Source of the DNA: DASRAA01 sp963814165
GTDB lineage: Bacteria > Acidobacteriota > Terriglobia > Terriglobales > Acidobacteriaceae
Direction: 5' to 3'
Length of the DNA stretch: 64,000 nt
Assembly (NCBI GenBank): GCA_963814165.1
Contig: CAWFBW010000005.1
Coordinates: forward strand, 62,001-126,000
The translations under genes and the position numbers were made by a program. Of this stretch, positions 45,206-52,749 are shown piece by piece; positions within the stretch are counted from its first letter, which is position 1, and each line of letters begins with the position of its first letter. The notes under the pieces were generated by a model. It was not told the DNA's origin. It saw nothing but the letters and a program-made list of their open reading frames with translations, and searched no databases.

Positions 45206-46645
45206 TCAGTGTCCTATCTGACGAATGATGCCGAACGCTGCATCGACGTATTCGTCATCCGAATGCCCGCTTTCACCCAAAACCCGCAATTGGGCGCATA
45301 CGTCAATGTTTCCGAAATACGCCGCTGGCTTGTCCTTTACTTCCTTCCAGATCTGTTCCGCGGCCCAGCCTGTCGCCCCGATGGGTATGGGTGTGACCCC
45401 CACACTTCGGGCGATCTCAAATTCGTGGATGACCCCGGGGGAAAGCACGGGCTTGCCAGATTCTTCTCGGTTCCCACAAAGAAAAAACGCAAATCCCGCG
45501 CTGCTGATCATGGATTCCCGATACTGTGAATAGAACACTTCCTTCTGTGTCCTGTCCGGAATCTCCTGCGGGAACGGGAACATCGCGACACGTCGAATAG
45601 GAAGGTTGTTCGCGTAAACTTCCTCTAATGCCCCAAGCGCAACCGCGCCACCAATTCCAAGGCCGAATCCCGAAATCAGACTGAACCCGCGGTGAATGAT
45701 TTCCCTTCCTATCCGCTTGGCAAATGTTTCAATTCGTTCCCTGCCGAATGGCTCGTATTCAAACGCGCTGCCAGACACAAACACCTGTTTCATATGCGAT
45801 CGGCGGTTGAGTTCGTGCAAGATATTCGTGATCTCGTCGTAACTATCCACCATTACAGCGTGGATTTGATACCGACTAAGGTCGGAAACTCGCAATTCGA
45901 GTTTGCGCCTTGTGTATTCATACTCTGCCGCTGCTGCGCCGGTGTCTTTGGGCGCATCGGGCCACTTCATCACGCAATAGTGGGTACGCTGGTTCTGACC
46001 TAGGAGGCTTCGAATTCGACTCAGGATGTAGTCAATGTTCGGATCAGTGAAACTGAATCCGAGGAATAGGAACGTACGATCAACAAGATCACCCTTAAGG
46101 GCAGTGGAAAAGACACTCCGTTTCTCGTCGTAGACCTCGTAATCTTCCTTAGTCAGTATGGCGTCCTGGGGCTGCTTACAATCGCCATGCATTTTATATA
46201 TTACAACGTCACGGTTGGGTGCGGTCTGAGCGAGATTCTCCCTAGTTGTCTTTACGTCCGGACGGCGGTGCGCGTCGCGAAAAGCCGTTTCCAGTAATTC
46301 GTCATAATTTGTTGTCCAGACCGTATGAACAGGTAGCGTCGCGATCAAGCGGTGATTGTCGGTTATCGTGGCATCTTTTGTGAATTCATCAATCAAGAGC
46401 TGATTGATCCTGCCCCGTCCCTTACGCTCATTTACATGAAACTGCGCTAATCCGATGAGATCGGATTCACGATCAATGTCCAGATGCAGTTCTGTGGCGA
46501 CGTCGCGCAGCAACTCCTTCCAATCAACGAATCCAGAAGGCTTGGATAGGCCAGCACCGATGAAAAGGGCAGCGTCGCCACTCTGCAATTCGGCTCCGAA
46601 ATGGCGGAGCATTTCTTCTTTTGACACTTGAGCCATTTGCGTCAC
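45206..46645 (-). CDS. thsA: Thoeris effector ThsA (SIR2-like NADase with SLOG domain)
   Basis: 479 residues from GTG 46645; ATG 46636 is an alternative. The N-terminal half is a SIR2-like NAD+-hydrolase: LFIGAGLSKPSGF, Asn113 in TTNYDELLE, His153 in YKMHGDCK and FLGFSFTDPNIDYI. Asn113 and His153 are at the positions of the catalytic pair of characterised ThsA. The C-terminal domain (about 285-479) is a SLOG fold (KQVFVSGSAFEY, GFSLISGFGLGIGGAVALGA), which in Thoeris binds the cyclic ADP-ribose signal made by ThsB and switches on NAD+ depletion, killing the infected cell. It follows thsB by 93 bp on the same strand. Both halves appear intact. Confidence 0.93.
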   Translation of the reverse strand: MTQMAQVSKEEMLRHFGAELQSGDAALFIGAGLSKPSGFVDWKELLRDVATELHLDIDRESDLIGLAQFHVNERKGRGRINQLLIDEFTKDATITDNHRLIATLPVHTVWTTNYDELLETAFRDAHRRPDVKTTRENLAQTAPNRDVVIYKMHGDCKQPQDAILTKEDYEVYDEKRSVFSTALKGDLVDRTFLFLGFSFTDPNIDYILSRIRSLLGQNQRTHYCVMKWPDAPKDTGAAAAEYEYTRRKLELRVSDLSRYQIHAVMVDSYDEITNILHELNRRSHMKQVFVSGSAFEYEPFGRERIETFAKRIGREIIHRGFSLISGFGLGIGGAVALGALEEVYANNLPIRRVAMFPFPQEIPDRTQKEVFYSQYRESMISSAGFAFFLCGNREESGKPVLSPGVIHEFEIARSVGVTPIPIGATGWAAEQIWKEVKDKPAAYFGNIDVCAQLRVLGESGHSDDEYVDAAFGIIRQIGH

Positions 46646-46738
46646 GATCCTCGAACTGCACTTGCCGTTAACGCGAGTTTCGAATCGTTATGGCCTCCTC
46701 GATCCATCCGGCCAAGTCTCTCTTGATGTTCGCGTACG

Positions 46739-47179
46739 TTACGGTACTGTCGCCATAAATACTCGTGGGTCGTACAGTTTCACCACTGATGAGAGCGGTG
46801 ACTTGTCCTTAGTAAATGTAACGTGATTGAAGGGGTTTCCACCGGAATAAGCCGTTGCACCGTTCTTGTCCTTTAGACCGTGAATGCGGACACCTACAAC
46901 CCCCTTGCCATCATTCCACGCCTTATTGATTTCATATGTTATCCACTTCCGCCCAGCCGTATCGCTCCCAACGAGCACGACCTCGCACGACCGTCCACTA
47001 AGCTGCCCAGCGATCCACTTTTCGATAGCAGCATCTCCGCCTTTCTTGTCCGACTCCCAATCATTGTCGGAACAGGGTGCGTTTCCTTCAATGACGCCCA
47101 TGTTTCGCACCTGAGATGCACGCCAATTGTCAGCATCGTAATGAAGGCTGTAAAACACATTCTTCTTCGCATTCGCCAT
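46739..47179 (-). CDS. thsB: Thoeris sensor ThsB (TIR-like, DUF1863 family)
   Basis: 146 residues from ATG 47179 with an AAAGGAG site. The start (KKNVFYSLHYDADNWRASQV) and RNMGVIEGNAPCSDNDWES are hallmarks of the TIR-like DUF1863 family. Glu83 in KWITYEINKAWNDG is at the place of the TIR catalytic Glu. On phage infection ThsB cleaves NAD+ and makes a cyclic ADP-ribose isomer that activates ThsA. It is the first gene of the pair, and only one thsB is present, whereas some systems carry several. Two hairpins, one followed by a T-run, stand just upstream of its ribosome-binding site. Confidence 0.92.
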   Translation of the reverse strand: MANAKKNVFYSLHYDADNWRASQVRNMGVIEGNAPCSDNDWESDKKGGDAAIEKWIAGQLSGRSCEVVLVGSDTAGRKWITYEINKAWNDGKGVVGVRIHGLKDKNGATAYSGGNPFNHVTFTKDKSPLSSVVKLYDPRVFMATVP

Positions 47180-47200
47180 CGTTTGGCTCCTTTCACTTTA

Positions 47201-47225
47201 GAAAAACCGCAGCGCTGAAGCGCTG
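47201..47225 (-). terminator. Terminator-like REP hairpin in the thsB leader
   Basis: On the minus strand a CAGCGCT/AGCGCTG hairpin (47210-47225, half of a family B unit) is followed by CGGTTTTTC, then the thsB ribosome-binding site about 20 bp before its ATG. It could end transcripts of the upstream gene, or attenuate thsB if the promoter lies further upstream. Confidence 0.5.
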
Positions 47226-47235
47226 GGCCTGGTGC

Positions 47236-47272
47236 CCCAGGTTCGCGTCCCGTTGTTGGACGCTAACCTGGG
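47236..47272 (-). terminator. Long hairpin after the frameshifted exported-protein gene
   Basis: 15-base arms 47236-47250 and 47258-47272 pair with one mismatch around a 7-base loop. It lies 23 bp after the stop of the gene at 47296-48122 and before the hairpin at 47201-47225. No T-run follows directly on the minus strand. Confidence 0.5.
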
Positions 47273-47295
47273 AGCGAGAAGTTCGACCGGCCAGC

Positions 47296-48122
47296 CTATT
47301 CCAGAACCTGGAATGAGTACAGTTTGCCCGAAGAAGCGGCGGCATTCGCCGATGTGATGGCCCCAGGCGGCAAGAAGCCATAGTCTCCCTTTTCGAGTTT
47401 CGCGCCAACCGTCACCGAATATTGGCGTTTCCCTACCTTTTTGTTTTCAAAGGGCAAAAGATCGCGAGTAGCACCGCCGGAAACGTGGAACACGCCGCCG
47501 GTGACGGTTCTGAACTCACGGTTGTCGCCATTTTCGTGCAGATGCAGGAACTCGTACTCGGTGATAGCTACGCCCTCGGGAACCACAATCAGGAACTCCA
47601 GCGGAGTCGCGACGGAATTGTGGCTGTGCTTGCCAACAAGGTGGCCATTTATGTCGCCTTTCACTACACCCATGGAGGCGACGTGTTTCCCGACACCGCC
47701 GGTCTTCCAATTCACCACTTCCGGCAGTATTTCGACCCATTGACCCTGCTTTTTCGCGTACGCACCGATGTCTGAGGGAAGTCCAAGTCGCCGATAGGCT
47801 CGGCCTTGGCCGAGGTTGAAGCGGCAGGTTGAGTTGCGTCTGCTTTCGAGGGGTCTAACATCACCTGAATTACACGGCTACTCGCTGAGGCTGACTTGAG
47901 CTGAATCAACTGGTCGGTAGAAAGGTCGAAAGGCTGGCCTTGTTTCTTGATCTTCTGAATTATGACGTCGTCGTCTACCCCAGCTTTGGATAGCTTGATG
48001 ACATCGTCGACGCTAAGCGGTCCAGCGGAAGCGGAAGTGCCGGTTGGGGCGTTGGCATTTGATTGGGCGGGGAGGGCGAGTGGAATGGAAATACATAACA
48101 GCACGGCCAGCAGCTGCTTCAT
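47296..48122 (-). pseudogene. Exported hypothetical protein, one frameshift
   Basis: From ATG 48122 (MKQLLAVLLCISIPLALPAQ) a signal peptide is followed by LSVDDVIKLSKAGVDDDVII, a helical domain seen in other exported bacterial proteins, up to EPIGDLDFP. There the frame breaks; with one base added to the GGG at 47776-47778 it continues SDIGAYAKKQGQWVEILPEV and joins the second frame (VNWKTGGVGKHVASMGVVKG) to the stop at 47296, giving about 276 residues. The second part is a beta-rich domain (LEFLIVVPEGVAITEYEFLH). Function is unknown. It precedes thsB on the same strand but two hairpins separate them, so it is probably not part of Thoeris. Confidence 0.7.
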
Positions 48123-48414
48123 ATTCACTTCCTAATTTTTAGGCCGGGAGGCCTAGACTGTAACGCGTGACCCATTATGTCGCGGTGGTGCGGCAAGGGA
48201 TGTATCACGCGTCACCCATGGGCGTGAGCTAAATTTTGATGGCCCAGAGGTGGTAGCTAGCTCACACAGTTCAACCCACCCATTCGCTCGTAGCCCAGAA
48301 TTGCCAGCTGTTGGCAATTCTGGGATCTCATGGCGTACCTCGCCATCTGTTCGCGCCACCCGTTCTGAGCCCGCGGTGGAGGTTTGAAATCGAATCCCGA
48401 GTCCCGCCTCGCGG

Positions 48415-49721
48415 CATAAGCGTTAACTTAATTGTTGCCAGAGTTACGCGTCGGAGATTATGCTTACGGCATGGACAACGGCCTTGAGGGGTTGGGGAGT
48501 TGGGAGGTACTGCAGCAGTTCCTGCCGCCAGGATGGGCAGAACAAGCGCGTACGACGGGAGCCCTGAGACGGACTCGCGGAGTGCGGGATGCGGCTGCTT
48601 TACTGCGGGTCCTGCTGATGCATCTGGGACAGGGATGCTCGCTGGCGGAGACCGCGGTGCGGGCGCGCGAGGCGGGGGCTGGCGCAATTGAGTGCGGTGG
48701 CTTTGTTTAAGCGACTGCGGGCGAGCGAAGCCTGGTTGTTGTGGCTGGCGCAGCAGTTGGGAGGAGCGGGGCAAGGGCTGTGGGCGGCACCGCAGCGGGT
48801 GGTGAGGGCCATCGATGCGACGGTAGTTTCCGAGCCGGGCAGCACGGGGACGAATTGGCGTCTGCATTACGGCTTACGCTTGGCAGATCTGCGCTGTGAT
48901 TTTTTCGAACTCACCGACGTGCGTGGCGGGGAGAGTTGGAAACGAGTGCCGGTGCGGCGGGGGGAGATTCTGTTGGGCGATCGTATCTATGGACGGTCGA
49001 GCGGCATTGCCCATGTGCTGAAGGCCGAGGCGGATGTGGTGGTGCGCCTTACGCCCTCGCTATTAGCGCTGCTCGACGGGCAGGGGCGCGCCTGCGATCC
49101 CTTGCGGCAGGCGCGCTCGCTGCGGGTCGGTAGAGTGGGGACTTGGCCGACGCAGGTGCAGCATGAGGGGCAACGCTTCCCGGCCGCTTGCCGGCCGTGC
49201 GGCGTAGCGCAGCGGCCACACGACTGGAACAAAAACGTCTGCGGCGGGAGGCGAGCCGCGACGGAAGAGTGATTTCACAACCCAGTTGGGCGGCAACACA
49301 ATACTTGTTTCTCTGGACCAGTCTGCCGGACTCGTTTTCCGCCGAAGTGGTGTTGGAATACTATCGTCGGCGCTGGCAAATAGAGCTGGCCTTCAAACGC
49401 ATGAAGTCTCTGGCCGGCTTGGGTCACTTACCCAAAAAAGACCCGGCCAGTGCCCGCGCCTGGTTGTATGGCAAACTCCTGGTCAGCCTGCTGGCCGAAC
49501 ATCTGATGCAAACGGCGAAAGGGTTTTCCCCCTGGGGTTATCAACTGCAGGCAGCAACCCAGCCGCTGGCGTGAAACCGAATACCTGTTGCACGAAATCC
49601 TCGCGGCGGTGAACCCCAACCTCCCCTTGGCCAATACGCTCCTCCACTGGAATCAGATCGCACATCGGCTTGCCTCCGCCCCGCGCACACGTAAACTGCA
49701 AACATTAAGTTAACGCTTATG
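48415..49721 (+). mobile_element. IS4-family insertion sequence, copy 2 (1307 bp)
   Basis: The same 18-bp inverted repeats as copy 1 mark the ends, and an 11-bp direct repeat CCGCCTCGCGG flanks it (48404-48414 and 49722-49732). The empty target reads GTCCCGCCTCGCGGGAC, again an interrupted palindrome with the same arms as the target of copy 1. The element is nearly identical to copy 1 and in the same orientation. A perfect 12-bp hairpin (48294-48305 with 48313-48324) lies 90 bp to its left. Confidence 0.92.
48432..49574 (+). pseudogene. IS4-family transposase, broken by two single-base indels
   Basis: Compared with copy 1 there is one extra G in the run at 48674-48678 and one T missing at 49177-49178, so element length is unchanged but the central ~167 codons are out of frame. 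The first DDE Asp, second Asp and Glu codons are still present in their respective frames. The stop at 49574 and the open +1 tail after it are as in copy 1. If the indels are real, this copy makes no transposase but could still be moved by copy 1. Confidence 0.85.
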
Positions 49722-49755
49722 CCGCCTCGCGGGACGCCATTCTTCCCCGAGTGCT

Positions 49756-49844
49756 GGTTACTTTAGTTTCCCTGCCATGCCGACTTCTCTGGCACTCCTC
49801 TCGTTCGCCGCGTTATAGGTCGTAAAGGCGAAGGGATTTGTGTC
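49756..49844 (+). repeat. Family D dispersed repeat, copy 2
   Basis: It shares GGTTACTTTAGTTT (left), CGTTA (middle) and GGGATTTGTGTC (right) with 25406-25498, while the rest differs. The gap 49733-49991 holds no gene; a family A unit in inverted orientation follows at 49921-49968. Confidence 0.5.
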
Positions 49845-49920
49845 TCTTGCCCGGCCGGGCTCAGGCTGCGGGCGAGTAAGGCTCCCTAAGGGCCAGTGCT
49901 CCCACCGTGAACTACAGCAG

Positions 49921-49968
49921 GTCCTTCGACTTCGGCGACAAAGCACGTCGCCTGCGCTCAGGATGACA
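49921..49968 (-). repeat. Family A repeat, inverted orientation
   Basis: On the minus strand it starts TTGTCATCCTGAGCG and ends GTCGAAGGAC, with an inner GGCGAC/GTCGCC hairpin (49934-49939 with 49947-49952). It lies 24 bp after the dnaB stop. Confidence 0.6.
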
Positions 49969-49991
49969 ACCCTAATGGAAATGGTGCTCGC

Positions 49992-51359
49992 CTACTGGAT
50001 GTACTCGCCCTCGCTGGCGAGGTTGTCGAAGCGGGTGGAGGCGTGTTTGAAGGCCAGCTTGATGACTCCGGTGGGGCCGTTGCGCTGCTTCGCTACGATG
50101 ATCTCGGCGATACCTTCGAGGTCGGGGTCGTCTTTCTTGTAGACCTCTTCGCGGAAGATGAAGGCCACGACGTCGGCGTCCTGCTCGATGGAGCCCGACT
50201 CGCGCAAGTCGGAGAGTTGCGGGCGATGGTCTCCGCCGCGGCTTTCGGGGGCGCGGCTGAGCTGCGAGAGCGCCACGACCGGCACCCTGAGCTCTTTGGC
50301 GACAGCTTTCAGTCCGCGCGAGATGGCCGACACTTCCTGCGTCCGGTTCTCAAAGCGCTTGCCGCCGATGGGCACGGCCGACATGAGCTGCAGGTAGTCC
50401 ACGATGATCAGGTCGAGGCCCTCCTGCTGCTTGAGGCGGCGCGCCTTGGAGCGCATCTCGGTGACGGAGATGCCGGGCGTGTCATCGATGTAGAGCTTGG
50501 CCTGCATCAGGCTTTCGGTGGCGAAGGTGAGTTTGTCTTTGTCTTCGCGGGTGATGAAGCCGGTACGCAGGCGGTGCGAGTCCACGCGCGAGTGCGAGGC
50601 GAGCATGCGCATCAGCAGCGCTTCCTTCGACATTTCCAGCGAGAACACGCCCACCACTTTGCGGTCTTGCACGGCGGCGTTTTCGGCGATGTTCATGGCG
50701 AGCGCGGTTTTGCCCATCGAGGGCCGCGCGGCGATCACCACGAGGTCGGAGGGCTGAAAGCCGCTGGTCATTTTGTCGAGCAGCGTGTAGTGAGTGGCGA
50801 GTCCGGTGATTTCCTGTCCGCGGGCGTAGAGCTGGTCGAGCGAGCCGAAGGAGTTGCGGACGATGGTGGGAATGTCGCTGAAGCCCTGGCCAAGACGGTT
50901 CTCGGAGAGCTGAAAGATGCCCTGCTCGGCGCGGTTGATGACCTCTTCGGCCTCGTCGGAGTGTTCGATGGCTTCCGCGATGGCGGTTTGCGCGATGTTG
51001 ATAAGCCCGCGCAGCAGCGACTTGTTGCGCACGATGCGCACGTAGTGCTCGACGCTGGGGCGCTCGGGAACGCCGTCGATCAGGGACGACAGATACGAAA
51101 TGCCGCCGACGGCCTCGACTTCCTTGCGGCGGTCGAGCTCTTCGGCGAGCGTGATCATGTCAACCGGGCGTCCGGTGTCTTGCAGATCGCGCATGCGGGC
51201 GAAGATGCGGCGGTGGCCGTCGAGCGAGAAGTCGTCGGGCTTGAGTTCGGCGGCCTGGTCGAACATGAGGTTGTCGAGCAGAATCGCGCCGAGGATGGAG
51301 CGCTCGGCTTCAATGGCGGCAGGAAGACCTCGTTCGAGACTGTATTCGGTGGTGGCCAT
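49992..51359 (-). CDS. dnaB: Replicative DNA helicase DnaB
   Basis: 455 residues from ATG 51359 (MATTEYSLERGLPAAIEAER). The N-terminal helical domain (ERSILGAILLDNLMFDQ) binds primase; the RecA-like motor has Walker A ARPSMGKTALAMN, FSLEMSKEALLMRML, Walker B LDLIIVDYLQLM and the arginine-finger region LSDLRESGSIEQDAD. The hexamer unwinds DNA at the fork, moving 5' to 3' on the lagging-strand template. Length is standard and the gene is intact. The open frame upstream to 51647 overlaps the neighbouring VOC gene on the same strand and is not used. Confidence 0.95.
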   Translation of the reverse strand: MATTEYSLERGLPAAIEAERSILGAILLDNLMFDQAAELKPDDFSLDGHRRIFARMRDLQDTGRPVDMITLAEELDRRKEVEAVGGISYLSSLIDGVPERPSVEHYVRIVRNKSLLRGLINIAQTAIAEAIEHSDEAEEVINRAEQGIFQLSENRLGQGFSDIPTIVRNSFGSLDQLYARGQEITGLATHYTLLDKMTSGFQPSDLVVIAARPSMGKTALAMNIAENAAVQDRKVVGVFSLEMSKEALLMRMLASHSRVDSHRLRTGFITREDKDKLTFATESLMQAKLYIDDTPGISVTEMRSKARRLKQQEGLDLIIVDYLQLMSAVPIGGKRFENRTQEVSAISRGLKAVAKELRVPVVALSQLSRAPESRGGDHRPQLSDLRESGSIEQDADVVAFIFREEVYKKDDPDLEGIAEIIVAKQRNGPTGVIKLAFKHASTRFDNLASEGEYIQ

Positions 51360-51498
51360 GGGAGATGAAGAAAGGTTAGCGAGAGAAAGGGGGAGTGTGC
51401 AATGACCGGAGAGATACTTCCGGCGGCAGGCCGAAAGATTTCGGAAGAAATGTTGTGAGCGGCCTGTGAATAACCAAGCAGTTTGGGAATTGCGCGAA

Positions 51499-51894
51499 TT
51501 ACGAAAGCGGTTTGCCGATTTCCCAGTGGTGCCCGAATGGGTCGGCGACGCGACCGACGCGCCAGTGATACGGCTGGTCTTCGACGGCCCACACAACAGT
51601 TGCACCTGCGGCAACTGCGCGCGCAAACACCGCGTCGGGGTCGTCAACGACGAGGATCAAGCGTATTGTCGCTCCGCCGAGGGTTTCGGGACTGAAGTTC
51701 TTGTGCTCGGGCGACTCATCAGCGACCCAGAATTCGGAGCCATCGATCGACAAATGGGCTATGACTCCGCCCTCGTCGATTCGAAATAGCACATCGGCGC
51801 CGAACGCGGCTTGGTAGAAGTCAACCGCCTTGCCGCCGTTGCGGACGCAGAGCATAGGCGAGAGAGAGGTCTTCTGGTCGTGAGAGTCGGGCAT
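51499..51894 (-). CDS. VOC-superfamily (glyoxalase/PhnB-like) protein
   Basis: 131 residues with two beta-alpha-beta-beta-beta modules of the vicinal-oxygen-chelate fold: SPMLCVRNGGKAVDFYQAAF in the first and TIRLILVVDDPDAVFARAVA in the second, ending WRVGRVADPFGHHWEIGKPL. The DPFGHHWEIG ending is typical of PhnB-like VOC proteins. The catalytic role is unknown; members include glyoxalases, dioxygenases and resistance proteins. It lies 47 bp after the Lys-rich VOC gene on the same strand, so the two may be co-transcribed. Confidence 0.85.
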   Translation of the reverse strand: MPDSHDQKTSLSPMLCVRNGGKAVDFYQAAFGADVLFRIDEGGVIAHLSIDGSEFWVADESPEHKNFSPETLGGATIRLILVVDDPDAVFARAVAAGATVVWAVEDQPYHWRVGRVADPFGHHWEIGKPLS

Positions 51895-51941
51895 GCGGGT
51901 TGGCTCCTTGATTGGCGATGCAACGATGGCGATTAGACGGC

Positions 51942-52544
51942 CTAGTGTTTGGCTACTTCCTTCGCCGCCTGCATCACGCTCTTGGCCATGCGTTTTTCGC
52001 CGGCCCAGTAGAGGCTGATCTCGTGGCCGTCAGGATCATTGAGGTAGGCGTGCCGCCAGCCCCACTCCATCATCCGTGGCAACTGGGTGATGTAGAAGCC
52101 TTTCTTGATGAGCTTGTGACAGAAGTCGTCAAGATCGCGGACTTCGAAGTACAGGCGCACGCCTTCGCTGACGAGCGACGCGCCCGGTCCGGCTTGGTGC
52201 AGGGCGATGGTTCCGTCTCCGCCGGGAGCGCGAAGACGGGCATACACCGCAACGCCGTCGTAGCGGAAGTCTTCGATGAGCTTGAAGCCCATGAGGTCGC
52301 GGTAGAAGCCCAGCGCGCGCGCCACGTCTTTCACGTAGATCATGGCGTGATTGAAGGTGAGCTTGCCGTCGTCGCCAGCGACTGCGGCCGGCGCGGGTTT
52401 CGGGGCCTTGGCTTTCGGGGCCGCTTTCTTCGCGGGAGCTTTTGCGGGCTTGGCTTGAGGGGACGGCTTGACGGATTTTACGGCGCGGCGAACGCTCGGC
52501 TTTTTCGCCGCTTTCTTCGCTTTCTTAGCGGCCTTCTTCGGCAT
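51942..52544 (-). CDS. VOC-superfamily protein with Lys/Ala-rich N-terminal tail
   Basis: 200 residues from MPKKAAKKAKKAAKK (ATG 52544). The first ~55 residues are almost only Lys, Ala, Pro, Val and Ser, like histone H1 or bacterial H1-like tails. A VOC domain follows (LTFNHAMIYVKDVARALGFY, LHQAGPGASLVSEGVRLYFE, AYLNDPDGHEISLYWAG), with metal-ligand candidates His (FNHAM), His (IALHQ) and Glu (HEISL). The domain alone would be a glyoxalase/dioxygenase-like enzyme; the tail suggests binding to nucleic acid or the cell envelope. Fusion of the two is uncommon. The start could also be the ATG at 52553. Confidence 0.82.
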   Translation of the reverse strand: MPKKAAKKAKKAAKKPSVRRAVKSVKPSPQAKPAKAPAKKAAPKAKAPKPAPAAVAGDDGKLTFNHAMIYVKDVARALGFYRDLMGFKLIEDFRYDGVAVYARLRAPGGDGTIALHQAGPGASLVSEGVRLYFEVRDLDDFCHKLIKKGFYITQLPRMMEWGWRHAYLNDPDGHEISLYWAGEKRMAKSVMQAAKEVAKH

Positions 52545-52749
52545 TGGGGCCACCTCGCTGGATACGAACTAATCGGCGCAAGTATGTTGGGCGGCCCGGC
52601 GAAAGTCAAGCCGGATAGCGGCGGCACGAGGAATCTGCAGCGACACAGCACGGTTCATTGACAGCACCGATATGGGGAGTGGCGGTGCGGTCTGGTGGCC
52701 TGAAATTCGCTTGACTTCGCATAGGGAAAAGCAGAATGATGTTGCCCCT

